NCBI GenBank assembly: GCA_029582165.1
Contig: CM055871.1
Span: 30,765,802-30,829,801, forward strand
Length of the DNA stretch: 64,000 nt
DNA from: Portulaca oleracea
Lineage: Eukaryota > Streptophyta > Magnoliopsida > Caryophyllales > Portulacaceae
Reading direction: 5' to 3'
How positions within the stretch are numbered: position 1 is the stretch's first letter; each line of letters begins with the position of its first letter. The position numbers and the translations under genes were made by a program. This document shows, in pieces, positions 23,928-35,780 of this stretch. The notes beneath the pieces were generated by a model. That model was given only the letters and a program-made list of their open reading frames with translations, had not been told where the DNA came from and made no database searches.

Positions 23928-24441
23928 TGTCACGGAACTTTTCGGAATCATCTGGAATATCTCAAAATGTTTTACAAACATCCGAAATATTCCGTACTTT
24001 TTATGAAATCTCTAGAATTCCCTAAGGTTCTCTAGAGGTTGCTACAGTTTCCTTGATTTCTCTAAAATATTCATGAATGCCCTTAAATAGTATGGAGTAC
24101 TCTCAAGTACTTCATATTTGTATAGAATCCTAAATACTATGGAAGGATCTAGATAGGCAGTAGGGACCATTGTATCAAATCAATCTATATCGTCTATTGA
24201 GGAGGCGGAAGTGTATAAATACTCTCCCTTGGGGTCTCATTTGTAATCATCCATCATTTGGAAGCAATACTCAAAGCATTCTCCCAAATACACTCTTGTC
24301 GCTCTACTTTGTCTTTAAAGCTTTTTAGTCTCTAGTAGTCTAAGTTAAGCTTATAAAAAACTTCCTAGCAAGCTTATAAGATAAACTCGAGTCAACTTAC
24401 TAGCACTACACGGGTATTGTACAAATTGGAGTTACTTGACA
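23928..24441 (+). mobile_element. 5' LTR of a Ty3/gypsy element
   Basis: Starts TGTCACGG and ends TTGACA. It carries a TATAAATA promoter box (about 24215) two-thirds along and is followed within a base or two by TTGGTATCAAAGCC, a good match to an initiator-Met tRNA primer-binding site. Gag sequence in the same orientation follows at 24489. It is inserted just beyond the upstream edge of the actin 1 duplication unit, so its promoter points away from the actin gene. No 3' LTR was found. Confidence 0.72.
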
Positions 24442-25362
24442 TTGGTATCAAAGCCTCGGTTTTGAGAAGTTCGTGTGTGTGATAAGCCATGCCGAGTATG
24501 GCCAAACAAAGCTCCAAAAAGACCAAGGGGAATGAGGAGAGCATGGAGAACTCAAAACTTGCCACTCTTGATGAAAGGGTAGCCGAGATGGGGGTCAACG
24601 TGTCCCACCTGGTGAAGGAAGTCGAGGTCTTGATGAGCAAGGCCGAAGGCACAGAGGAATTCTCTTCTAAGGGTGAGATGAAGGAATTCCAAGATGACGT
24701 ATAAAGTGCCTTTGATTCTCTCAAGGCAGAGCTTGTTCGTGAGATGATGCTCTCAAAAAGGAGTTGAGGGATTCCAACAAATCCCTTAGGAAAGAGTTGG
24801 CGGAATGCAAGTCAACAACCGATTCTCTTACCAACTAGGTGGAAGAACTCAAGTTGTAATTAAAGACTTCATGTGTGCGCTGGTCTATGGTGGAGGGGTT
24901 CGAGAGATTTCCTTATCCGAGAAGGATAACAGTCCTCCTCCTTTCTATAAGGGGTTGAGGAATGCACTAGAGATTGATGACTTCATTTGGAATGTGGAAT
25001 CATACTTTGAGTCTAATGACATAGTGGATAACATGAAGAAGGTAAACATTGATTCCCACTACTTTAAATACTTGCCTTAATATGACGGCAGCGCAGGTGT
25101 AAGTGTGTAAGGATGTCGACATCAAAACATCTTATCCCATCACTACTTGGGATCAACTCAAGAGAGTGCTTAAGAGGCAAGTCTACTTAGAGGATGTCGA
25201 ATTCAAAGCTCAAACTAGGCTTCCACACCTCCAACACAAGGATGGACGCATTCGAGAGTACATATAGGAGTTCTGAGAACTCATGATAGAGATCATCGAC
25301 ATGAGTGCCGAGGATAAGTTGTTTAAGTTCATTAAAGGATTGCAACTATAGACATCAAATTT
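24442..25362 (+). pseudogene. Ty3/gypsy gag remnant, interrupted
   Basis: From an ATG at 24489 comes a coiled-coil-like, charged N-terminus (KQSSKKTKGNEESMENSKLA, VSHLVKEVEVLMSKAEGTEE), a stop at 24702, then NSPPPFYKGLRNALEIDDFI and WNVESYFESND, and after a frameshift TWDQLKRVLKRQVYLEDVEF, RLPHLQHKDGRIREYI and EDKLFKFIKGLQ. This is the order of a plant gypsy gag domain. The coding match stops abruptly at about 25360, where another LTR (TGTCT...) begins. Primer-binding site and LTR lie directly upstream, so this is the 5' end of one element split by a later insertion. Confidence 0.75.
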
Positions 25363-27393
25363 TGTCTCTGGATTTGTAATTACTTTGTAAAGATTATTTT
25401 TATTTTTTAAACTAGGACACAAGTCAGACCGAGCACTTAGCATATATCCTCCATCTCCACAAAATATCTTATTCTCACCCATTTCTAAGCCTCTCACATA
25501 AAACTCATCATTGCCCTTCATTTTCGCTTCAAAAGCCTTCATCTTCCACCCTTTCTCTGTATAGAGGTCCACTCTTTCGAATGTTATATTTTTCATAGAT
25601 TTTTTATGTCTTTAAGATTTGAAGAGCGTAAATTACACTTTATAAGCTTTCCAACGCCTCTTTAATCGCATCAATCGGAGTCCGGATGATGGCGTTATGG
25701 TCGTTTGAAGTTGAGTTGCCAATACAGTAAAAATGAAGGTCATGGGGCCTACCCCTTAAATCTAGCCCATTTCAGCCCCAAGGTAGCCTTGGTGGCACTT
25801 TGAGTTGGATCTTCCTTCTCCATGTGGCAATCTATGTGATGGTGTGAAATGGGGCTTAAACCGGCCGGCTTACATGGCAATCTGTGTAAGGATGTAAAAC
25901 ATGGATCAACTACATCCTATGAGCCCAGCCGTACTAATTCTTCTCATTTGCATCAAGGCCGAGTGGCCTTAGGCCATGTTCAAAAAAATTAGTGTCTCAA
26001 ACAGCAGAGAGATATTTACGTGACGGATAACGATTTAGGTAATGGATACCGGTTTAAGTAGCGGCCTGCGAATGACTGTTCAAATGAGAAGTATGTTTAG
26101 TAAATTTAGCGGTTAAGTTAGCAGTTTAATGTGAATTAACATAAAAGGATATGAATAACTTTCAAAGATAAAATTTTTGGAGGGTATTTTTTTGACCAAA
26201 AAACATGAAATGTTACTCCAAACGCTAAACGTTAACTTTATTAACGTTTCACAAGACACTACTTGAAACACTAAATGCTTCTCAAAACGCTAGTTTACTG
26301 AACGCTAATATTTATGCAAATAGAGTTTTTGCTTAATCGAAACGTCAGAGCCTACCCCAAACTCTCTGTCGAACACAACCTTAATGGGATTATGATCAAG
26401 AAAAGATGACATGAATCATACACCATAACAACCCCATCCCAGTTCATTAACCTCTCCTTCACTTATAAATACTCGTCCTCCACCTCCATGCAAAGGGCCC
26501 CGAAAAATACTCTCAACGTATTGACTTTAAGAGGTTCCTTTATTCTCCTTCCATACTCTCTCTTTTTCATGCTAAGTGCTCACAAAGTTAGAAAATTCTC
26601 TTTTTAATTCATTTGCTAGGACTTGTAAAACCATGTAAAGCAATCTTATCAAGTTTGTATCATTTGTAAACTTGGTTCATTAAATTGTATGCTAATATTC
26701 TTGTGAAGATCAAGTTCCTTGCCAACTATCAACCCCGATATGGTTTCATTTACTTTTCCACAAGATCAAAGGTCATTTACTCAGCTCCGAAACAGGCGAG
26801 TCAGAGAGTTTTTTAACTCCTAAACTCATTGCCTTACCCCAAACTTGGATTCCAGGTTCGGAGGCCGAAGTTTCTTTTTTTTTTTTTTTTACAGTTTATT
26901 AGTTTTCTTAAAGCTGGTTGAAAACTCTATAAAGTTTTTTGATTTGCATAATTTATTTCACTTGAATTTCGATAATTCACATGCATGATTATAATTGCGG
27001 ATTGAGTGACGATATGCGAAAGGTGGCAAAAGGATGCGATAGCTAGCCCAATAAGGTCGACTGGCCTTACTGGCTGGGCTATCTCCTTTCTTGGCAAAGA
27101 TGTTGGATAAGCCACTGGCCTAGAACCCTGAAGGTCTTCCGACCTTGGATGTCAGTCCAGTGGGTTGTGACCTTCGCACTCTCCCTTTGTTGTTATCATT
27201 ATTTCAATTCTGGTTGTAATTATTTATTTGTCTTATTTTAGTTAGCAAATAAATTATGCAAATTCAAGATTCATCAGAATTGTTAGTATTTTCTTGTTGT
27301 CCTTATTTAAGGATCAAGTCACCTTACTCGATTCCCAATTTAAGTATCGCCAACAAAATAAATTTTCTGAATAGGGATTTTTCAGGATAGACA
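25363..27393 (+). mobile_element. LTR of a second gypsy element (Tat/Ogre-like), carrying a MITE
   Basis: Begins TGTCT at 25363 and ends AGACA at 27393, followed 2 nt later by TTGGCGACTCTATTAGGGAC, a primer-binding site of the kind seen in Tat-lineage gypsy elements (tRNA-Arg type). A TATAAATA box lies at about 26465. The phrase 'ctttccaacgcctctttaat' near 25650 is familiar from such LTRs. A 409-bp MITE with its TTA duplication sits inside at 25972. Without it the LTR would be about 1.6 kb. The LTR interrupts the gag of the element to the left. The left boundary is inferred from the terminal inverted TGTCT/AGACA. Confidence 0.6.
25972..26380. mobile_element. Harbinger/Tourist-like MITE, copy 1
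   Basis: 409 bp bounded by exact TTA duplications (25969-25971 and 26381-26383). The left terminus is GGCCATGTTC; the right, reverse-complemented, is GGTTGTGTTCGAC. It matches the reverse complement of the element at 37188-37590 along its length (shared 'aaacgctaaacgttaacttt', 'ttgaccaaaaaacatgaaat' and others). Non-coding; mobilised by a PIF/Harbinger transposase elsewhere. Confidence 0.85.
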
Positions 27394-30047
27394 GATTGGC
27401 GACTCTATTAGGGACTTAAAAATAGGGTAAAACTTCAAAAATCAATTTTTGGGAAATTATAAAAGAGAAAAATTAACTTATTTCATGGCTTTACTAGTTT
27501 TAGACATATTGCATATGAGCTACTCCCGGGCCTTATGGAAGAGGAGCACAAAAGCGTTGGTTTCGGTCTTTGAACCTAGGATCTATCTCCAGAGTGGGCA
27601 GTCACCACTGTTGTGATGCACTTATATCGTCAAACATTTGATCTCTCTTCTCACTCATGTTATACTCCGAGACTTCCTTGAAGTCCAAAGAGCAACACCT
27701 CATACACTTATCCTATAAAATCTCATATGAGGAAGAACTTAGAGTCATGGTTAGGTTGTCTCATTCATTTGTGGGCTACGTTAGTGCTAGTTCATTTTAA
27801 TCAAACAGAGTTAGTTTAGTCCAGTTAGGTGTCATTCTAATACGTGTAGAGTCACGCAAACAAACCAGAAGTGAGGCCCAAAAGGAATCTAGGGCGTCTG
27901 GTCTTAGTACCTTCTCAAGCCCACTATTCTGGACTAGAGGGCCAACTAAATGACCCAGTAAAAAAACTGAAGGTCGGCTGGCCTTGCTGCTAATCCAATC
28001 CCATCGCTCTTTGTTGGACCACCTAGTTTTGTCTCTCGACCTATTTAGCTTGTTGTTGACATCATCTGACTCTTTATGATATCCTCGAGTTCGAATGCCT
28101 ATTGTATCATTTTCTGAGACAAAAAATAATAATAAAAGCATCAATCATGAATCGATCCAAGTATAGACCCAATCGTCATTTCTGTTGTAAAGCATCATGA
28201 AAGGCCCATATAGAGTTGAGTCATGCAGAGCCTAAAAGTGGGTGAGTCATCCATGTGTCAGCATGTAGGTGTCAAGTCCATATGTTATGGCTCCATGTAA
28301 GTTCATTAAGGCATGCATTCATCGGGCAGTCAGTGTCAGAGTCAGAGTGAGTTAATTTTCGAGATACCAATGGATTTTCATACAGGCAAGATAGGAAATC
28401 ACCTTCGAGCTTGCGTCAAAGATCCTCACATCGTTTGGCTCATTCCAAACCCAAACTTTTCGACCTAAGGACAACAAAACTACTATGGTAGAGGAACAAT
28501 TCCAAGAGATTCTTGTCTATGGTCACTCCTAAAACAATCAGCGATAAACAACTTGAGGATCTGTACACTAAAATGTAGAGCTTAATCTTCTTCAATTCTC
28601 ATGAGCAAGACAAAAAGATTGAAAAAAGGTTCAATGAGAAACAATAGATGACAGATGGCATGCTATAGGTCATCAATAAGATCAATGAAAAGTTGGGGTT
28701 TGCCTCTATTGATAAATATGAGGATGAGGCAAATCAGGGTTATGAGTACAAGTCTGAGCCTGAACATAACAAACCACAACAACAAGCCATGACGGGAGGC
28801 TCCGGGTCATCGAAAAGAAAAGGAGTCGGTTAACCTAATGTAGAGGTAACTGCACCCATGAGCAAACCTAAAACCAAATCCGTGGCATCAACAAATTAAA
28901 GAGCCTTAAGCCCGCGGAGGACCTCGTAATTAAGGCCCTCAAACAAAAGCTAGAAATCCTTACTAGGAAGATGAGCATTGTTCCTGCTTTCATGAGTAAA
29001 TACACAGATATACCCTTGTTGATACATCCAGTGATGAAGGTGGTGGATAAAATCGAGGTTCCTAACATTAAATTCAAACCAATGGAGAACCCGACTCATC
29101 ACATCGAGGAGTTCATGCGATTAGTGCCCCTTAATAAGATAGACGAGCATCTACTGTATTCCCATCCACTCTAGATGGGGAAGCCAAAGTATAGTATCAC
29201 ACGCTACCACCCCAAATCAAGGCTGATTGGGACAAAGCTATTGAAGGTGTTCATTAACTACTATAACCACATCTAGAAGAAGCAAGCCATGGTGAATAAT
29301 CTCACGACTATGAAGTAAAGGGAGGATGAGCCCTTCCTAAGTTATTTTGAAAGATGGCACACTTAGTTGTCCCAAATCAATGAGACCATTCCGATACGTA
29401 TGCAACTATCAACGTTCAAACAAAGCCTTAAAGGGAGTCTAGCTCGCCACCTTGGTTACCATGTGATTAGGATTTTGATGACCTAATCAAAGGACATTTG
29501 TGTCCAACTTGAGACCATGAACAATGAGAAGGTTGCCGCCCATGGGTGGAAGAATTCTTGTCCTAAAAAGAGGGTTATTGGTTCATCCAACCATCCTCTT
29601 AAGAGCGCTGAGGCTAATGCAATTCAGTAAGAACCCAACCAAAGTACGACCATTACACCCCACTCAACACCATCTATGTCGATGCTTTGGCTCGCCTCTT
29701 AAGGAAGAACCTGATTGAGTTGCCTTTACCGAGGTTAAAGCCAGAAACGAAGTATCCAAGCTGAGATGACAAAGCGTTTTGCAATTACCACATGTGTAAG
29801 GGACATGGCACTGAGAACTTGTTTAACGTTTTCCTAACAAATAGGACAATGATCGTTATGACTCGAGGAGTTGGGGCCCTAATATTCAAGTTCGGTCTTT
29901 GGTCTCAAGGAAGGTTCTAAAAACACAGTTTAGATTTGGTTTTGAGTAAGGTTTCACTAAATAAGGAGAAATAAGGGCTCGGGGCTAATATCGGGCCAAC
30001 CTAACGAAGAACTAAACATGGATTACGTGGTTTTAGAAGTGATCGGT
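27394..30047 (+). pseudogene. Interior of the Tat-like gypsy element with decayed gag
   Basis: After the primer-binding site comes about 1 kb of untranslated leader, then gag-like pieces: at 28971-29174 MSKYTDIPLLIHPVMKVVDK, IKFKPMENPTHHIEEFMRLV, and in other frames LLKVFINYYNHI, FLSYFERWHT, INETIPIRMQLSTFKQSLKG and CVQLETMNNEKVAAHGW. The order fits a gypsy gag domain. Many stops and shifts; protease, RT and integrase are not seen. The leader also holds 'ggccttgctgctaatccaatcc' repeats of 'gtcgactggccttactggc' type. The gag is cut at 30047 by a 3.4-kb insertion with a 5-bp target duplication. Confidence 0.6.
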
Positions 30048-33000
30048 TGTAACGCCCCAACCTTAATCACAAGATTAAGACTATACTTAGAACCCCAAAC
30101 CTGTGATTAGCGCAGCGGAACACCTTAGGTCGAGGCATTACCGCCGTCTCCCAAAAGAGACAAGGCAACAACACTAAAGAAACTTCCAAAACCACAAGAT
30201 AACTTACTAACTTAAAAACCTTCACATATAAAACTTATACAACCCTTGGATAAAGCATATAACTTAAACATAGCTTAAAACTAAAACAACTTCCTCCATA
30301 AACATGGCTACTCCAAAAACATGCGACTCTCAAGCCGACCCAGATACTTCAACCATGACTACCTTGCTTGCAACACGTGATTACCCCTACTTGCCTTTGC
30401 CTTTACCTTGGGTGCTCGGACCCCCTAAAACAAAACATTAAAACATTGCGAAAAGTGAGTGGGGAAACACTCAGTACGTAAACCTCCAACACGTCAAACC
30501 ATTCGACAACGGTTTTAGTGCCGGCATTTAAATTCATTTTGAAAACGGGGAAGGGGAAATAAAACATTAACTTGAAATGACATGAACATAAAACTTATAT
30601 ATAAGTAATAGTAACTCGAGTTCATAAAGAGAGAACATGTCACATGGGCTTAGAAGTAAATACATAAACTTAAGAGCTTTTGTTGGGTCCCCTTTAGATC
30701 GATGCAAAGCATCTCGCGCGCGCACGCCCAAACCGATCTGGAGTTTGGATGGGTGACTGTTAGACAGTCAGACACTGGCCAGGTCTAGGACACTCTGATC
30801 AGGAGCATCTAAAACATAAAGGCTAGCACTTCACGTAACTAGCTAGACATAAACATAGAATCCATAAAATGGGACCACTTAAAACCATGAATAATCATAA
30901 AAGCATAAATTAGCATAAACTGTAAACATCTAGCATAAATCGTAAACATTTATCATAAACCGTAAACATAAACATGAACTGTAAACATAATCATAAATCG
31001 TAAACCTTTAGCATAAATCAGAAACCTTTAGCATAAACCATAAATATAGACATAAATCGTAAACATAAAACATAAATTGTAAACATAAAACATAAACCGT
31101 AAACATTTGCATAAACCGTAGCCATAAAACATAAATCGTGAACATAAAGCATAAATCGTAAATATAAAACATAAATCGTAAACATAGAGGAGCGAAGAGT
31201 TGGACAATTCGCGTACCTTGAACGTGTGGACTGCTCGGGGGTGATCTCGGCCGGGGAATGGCTCGGGTCGAGGCTGAACTTTGAGCTTAAAATGATAGAG
31301 TTCGGTATTAGAATAGAAGCTATGAAAAGGTGAGGGCATAGGGCCTCACAATAGAGTTTTGGAATATAAATCGTATAAAAATTTCAGGTTTTTATGACAA
31401 TAGTATTCTGGTCGTAACTCGGGCTATAAAATTCGGATTTCACTATGCGAGTACTTTTCGGAAAGGGAAAAATACACTCTACAAGTTTGTTGGCCGGGCC
31501 AGAGAATAAAAAGGATGAGAAGAGCTCGGAAAAAGCTCCGGACAGCAACAGTGAAACACGGAAATATACTCTTATGTGCGGTTTTGTCGTTTAGACCAAA
31601 TCAAAAGAACTTTGTAATTTCCTTTAAACTCAAAGGAGCTCTATGACTTAAAGAATACTTGTAAAATATAGACCTTAAATTTCTCAAAGAGACTTTAAAA
31701 CTCTAAAGTAAAATGAACTCATTTCCTTAAATTTATGAGTTTTCGGTAAATTAAAACGGAAAACGTAGAATAGTTTAAAAGATCTCGGGGTTCCTTAAAA
31801 CCTTTAAAACCGAGTTCCATGGTTCCTACTTATGGAATATATCATAAAGGTCATATGACTTAAGTTACACACCCATAAAACCAATTATAAGCTCAATATA
31901 ATAACCTTTAACCCAATTAATGCATTTATCAATTACCCAGAAAATTCCAGTTTCGCAGCCCCGCTTCCGGGTGCTATAACTCACTCTCCCGATATCGATT
32001 TCACTCATACCATACATTTTTGGAAAGCTTGAAACGTATCCTACAACTCTTATGTTGAACACTTTCTCAAACTCCAACTCCATATGGATGAAAAATGCCC
32101 AACAAAACACTGACTCCAAATTCGTATATAAAAACATACCTTTACGGTTTTGGCTCTAACTTGAGTTATACAAATCGAAAACCCGAAATTCCAAAGCCCG
32201 GTGTTTACTAACATTCTTGGCTACATTTTTACACCATATTCTGGGCTCAAAACTAATTTTAACATCTCCCATAAAAATCACATTTTGGGCAGATTGTACT
32301 GGGTGTTTGAGCTCACATGCATGCCCCATTTTCATTCAAGTTTTGTACTAATAATACACCCATTGTAACCTATGCATAACCTCACTAATTTCCAGCATTT
32401 AGACCTCCAAAAATCACCATCCATATTTGTACATTACACATGCAACAACACCAAGTTACATGCACTTAGATCACACCATAGCTTTCACAATTTTCTTCAC
32501 TAATTACACATAAAAACCCAATTAAACATGATTAACCTAATTACCCCTTTCAAAACAGAAACTAACCTTCAAATTGTCATCAAATACCACATGCAAAAAC
32601 CATAAATATCAATCTCTTCATCAAGAAACACAACTCTCTCAAAAGATTCACCAAACCTCACTAAACACATGTAGTTTGTCACTAAAATCAACTCTACTAA
32701 CATATACTTTGAAACTTATGAAAAAGAGAGGTGATTAGAAGGATGAATAATAAATTAGTACATGTAAAACATCAAAACTCAGATTGTATATCAATGGAGA
32801 TGAAGGAATAAGATGAATACCACTTGAAAAGTGAGATAAAAGTGAACAAGGAGGTGTGGAAATGGAAGGGGAGCAAGTGACCGCCGGAAACTTGGCCGGA
32901 AAGTCGCCGGAAACCGGCGAAAAGCACAGGGGCAGGGGCTGGTGCTGCTGCTCGGAGAGAGAGAGAGAGGAAAGTGAGAGTGTTGTCCCAAGTTTGGATG

Positions 33001-33473
33001 AAAAGAATGGCCCTTTGCCTCCCACTTAAGGTTATAAACTCCTCCCTAATAACTTAAACTAATAACAATAATAATAATATCATTACTCTAATTATAATAC
33101 TAATACTTTAATAAAAGAGACATAAAATTGGTAGTAGATGATAGCTATAAAATGTATTTAATTTATGCGGGTTAAAAAGACGGTAAGATCGGTAAATTAA
33201 ATTTAAACTGTTTGGCCGTAAAAATCGAAACAGTAATTAACCCGACTTTAAAATAAAGTCATAGAACCTAAAATAATTATATTATAAGGTCCAAAATATA
33301 CTGTAACAACATTCGATTAAGAATTTTGATCGGTAAAATTTGCCGCTTCGCCATTCCTCCGAGACCTGTCACCATTAGCTAACCACAAGGTACAAAGTAT
33401 TTAATTAACAAATTATAACTAATTAAAATAGATTAACTACTGTAATACGTATGATTTAGGGCGGGGTATTACA
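30048..33473. mobile_element. 3.4-kb TG...CA insertion, probable solo LTR of a large gypsy element
   Basis: Left end TGTAACGCCCCAACC; right end GGGCGGGGTATTACA, i.e. the reverse complement starts TGTAATACCCCGCCC, so the termini are imperfect inverted repeats. A perfect 5-bp duplication, tcggt, flanks it (30043-30047 and 33474-33478). There is no long coding frame. Inside are a minisatellite (30880-31190), a GC-rich segment with CCGG-type repeats and a GA run near 32850-33000, and a long AT-rich part. TG/CA ends, a 5-bp duplication and no pol genes fit a solo LTR of a long-LTR gypsy lineage (Tekay/Retand-like); a non-autonomous LTR element is the alternative. Strand is uncertain. Confidence 0.75.
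30880..31190. repeat. Minisatellite, unit about 20-22 bp (cataaatcgtaaacataaaa)
   Basis: About 14 imperfect tandem copies of a unit close to cataaatcgtaaacataaaa; variants have ccgtaaacc or ttgtaaac and 'tttag' inserts. It lies inside the 3.4-kb insertion and produces a spurious Tyr/Phe/Leu-rich frame on the minus strand. Confidence 0.88.
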
Positions 33474-34499
33474 TCGGTACTCGGTAATCAAGTGTGAGGA
33501 TTGCACAGATAGCTAGCATCAATTTTCCTCTCCTGGGTGGTACATTGATGCATACTTCCCATGGTCCGTCATCACTCCCGTGTATAACGGTCCTTGATAG
33601 TATTCGAACACAATCCTAACCGATCGGTTCCAAGATCCCTTTCACCAGAGTTAGGATTAGGAACCAATCACTCTGCCCTAGAATCCCAATTCGATCTTCG
33701 GGAAGGATTCATAACCTCCCGACACCAAAATCCCCCAATTATCGAATGGAAATCCAAGGAGGATCACCTAATCACCTCATTAATCACCCTAATCCCACTA
33801 ATCTATGCCTAATCCCCATTAGAGGCCCTAGTTATCCCCTAACCCTAAGGTGCTTAGATACTCATAATCAAAATGAACATAAACTCAGAAACCATGATAA
33901 TATTTAACCTAATTCTAACACAATAATTAAATACTAGCATAAAAGCAATAACCAAAGTAACTAAAAGAAATAACTAATGAAATCACAATATTCAAAGTAT
34001 ATGAATCTAAGAAAGAGAGTAGAATACTCACTAATTAGGGTTTGGAGGCAAGAACAATAGAAAGATCTCAAATTGCAGCAAAGGAAACCAACTCTTCAAT
34101 TGAATCATTATTAAATTGCATTAAAATCAGTAAGAGAGTAATTAACAATGCTAATTGTGCTTGAGAAAGACCTAAAAAACTCAAAACTGTAAACTATAAA
34201 CTCTACCAAAGGTTTTGTCGAAATCTAGAAAAATACATTATATACTTGGGAGAAAAATGGGCAAAACGCAGTCGTTTTACCAAGAAAAAGTCGACAAAAC
34301 AGGGTCGTCACGGGCATGACATGGGTTGTCACGGCCGTGACACCTGAAATTTCTCGAAGAACTTTTCCCGTTTCGCCTCCCTCACGGTAACACCAGAGGG
34401 TCACAGCCGTGAAGGGTAATCTGGTTTGGGGTGCTCTCTTAATGTCACTGCCGTGATGCTGTAGACACCAGGTTTTGACACCTAAAATGTATAGCATAT
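33474..34499. other. Continuation of the gypsy interior; palindromic GTCACGGCCGTGAC motifs
   Basis: No gene recognised. The sequence resumes the element broken at 30047. At 34300-34460 it holds several copies of a GTCACGGCCGTGAC-like motif; the one at 34328-34341 is a perfect 14-bp palindrome. Similar motifs recur at 36150-36420. Confidence 0.4.
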
Positions 34500-35780
34500 C
34501 TATATAGCAGAAAGCAGAAATAAAGAAGAAGGAGCCAAAAAATAAAGCTTAAGTACATGCACCTTACATGTACAAGCTCACCTAAAGTTGCATGCATGAT
34601 CAAATGAATTCTTTTTTATAAAAATGGATGAGTCATACAAGCCATATAAGTCATGCAAGCCACACATGCAAGTTTCATGCAAAGAGGTCAGAGGTTCGAA
34701 ATCTCACAAAAACATCACAAAAACACTTCATAAAGGCCACCAAAATGTAATTGTCGTCCAAGTGTGAACCAGCAATATCAAGGCGAACTTGTTCACACCC
34801 TCATCGACCAAAGATGCATAGATGGAAGGAGGTTCATCCTCCCTCGTATGGACGGACGATCGGCCTTGAGCACCGGCCACATGTGGTTCATTTACCACGT
34901 ATTGTCGTCCACTCTCATACACTCCCCTTGCTACCTAGTATTCTGTGTTGGCTGACTGGAGTGGCCGAGTATATGCATGCATACATGTATCTTCTACTCC
35001 CTCCTTCACCTATAAATACTATCCTCCTCTCAAAGTCAAAGACACCAACACTTCCTCACACTCCAATGCCATCTAATCCATTCTTCACTTCTTCTCTCAT
35101 CTCACTCAATCTTTCATCCTTCATCCATTCTCTTTCATTCTCAATCTATCACTCATTTCTAAATACTCATTCTCCATCTCATTCTAATCTTTCTTATCAT
35201 CATTCTATCACCATTCTCACCATTCTCACCATTTCTTAAACTTCTAATCCCATCTTCTTTCATCCCTACATAAATCCATCACAAAACCTCCCAAAAGCAT
35301 CACAAAAAGCCTATTCTAAACTATCCTAAAACCTACAAAAATACCCCTTTCATCCACCGCTTTTCCATTCATTTTGGCATCTTGAGAGCAGTCATCTAAG
35401 GGTACTAGAAGGAGCATCTTCAAGCAACTATAAAGGCTAGGTAAGGCCTCTTCTTCAAACAGTACAATGTAAGCTTTAAAGTGTTCTTCTTCATGTAAAT
35501 AAGTGTTGTATTTTTACATTTTCTTTCTTAAATTTCATCTTGTATGATTCAATGAAATAATTCTATAAAGTCTATTTATCTCTCTTCCAAACTTTATCAA
35601 AAGCACACTTAAAATTTTTAGTAGAGTATTTTCTTTTGTGAGAGGCAAACTTTTTAGATTCCTACATTTCGAGTTCGTAGCCTTACCCCCCCCCCCCCCA
35701 GATCCATTCTTGGGTTTCGCAGGCAGAGTCTTTCTTGTTTTCTTTTGGTTTTGTCTTGGCTTTTCCCATAAAAATTCGGG
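34500..35780 (+). mobile_element. Tat-like LTR fragment
   Basis: A TATAAATA box at 35011-35018 is followed by a C/T-rich transcribed-leader-like stretch. Near the end 'aaaattcgggtggtgactcc' (35771-35790) resembles the LTR/primer-binding-site junction of Tat-lineage elements (variants of TGGCGACTCC). A C run lies at 35687-35699. The upstream end is not defined. The large frame at 34751-35239 is Ser/Pro/Leu-rich translation of this T/C-rich leader, not a gene. Confidence 0.4.

Noticed and set aside
30880..31190. CRISPR-like array
   Set aside because: Units are contiguous 20-22-bp tandem copies without unique spacers, in a plant retroelement.
34751..35239. 162-codon plus-strand ORF
   Set aside because: Ser/Pro/Leu/His-rich translation of a C/T-rich LTR leader downstream of a TATAAATA box; no family motif.
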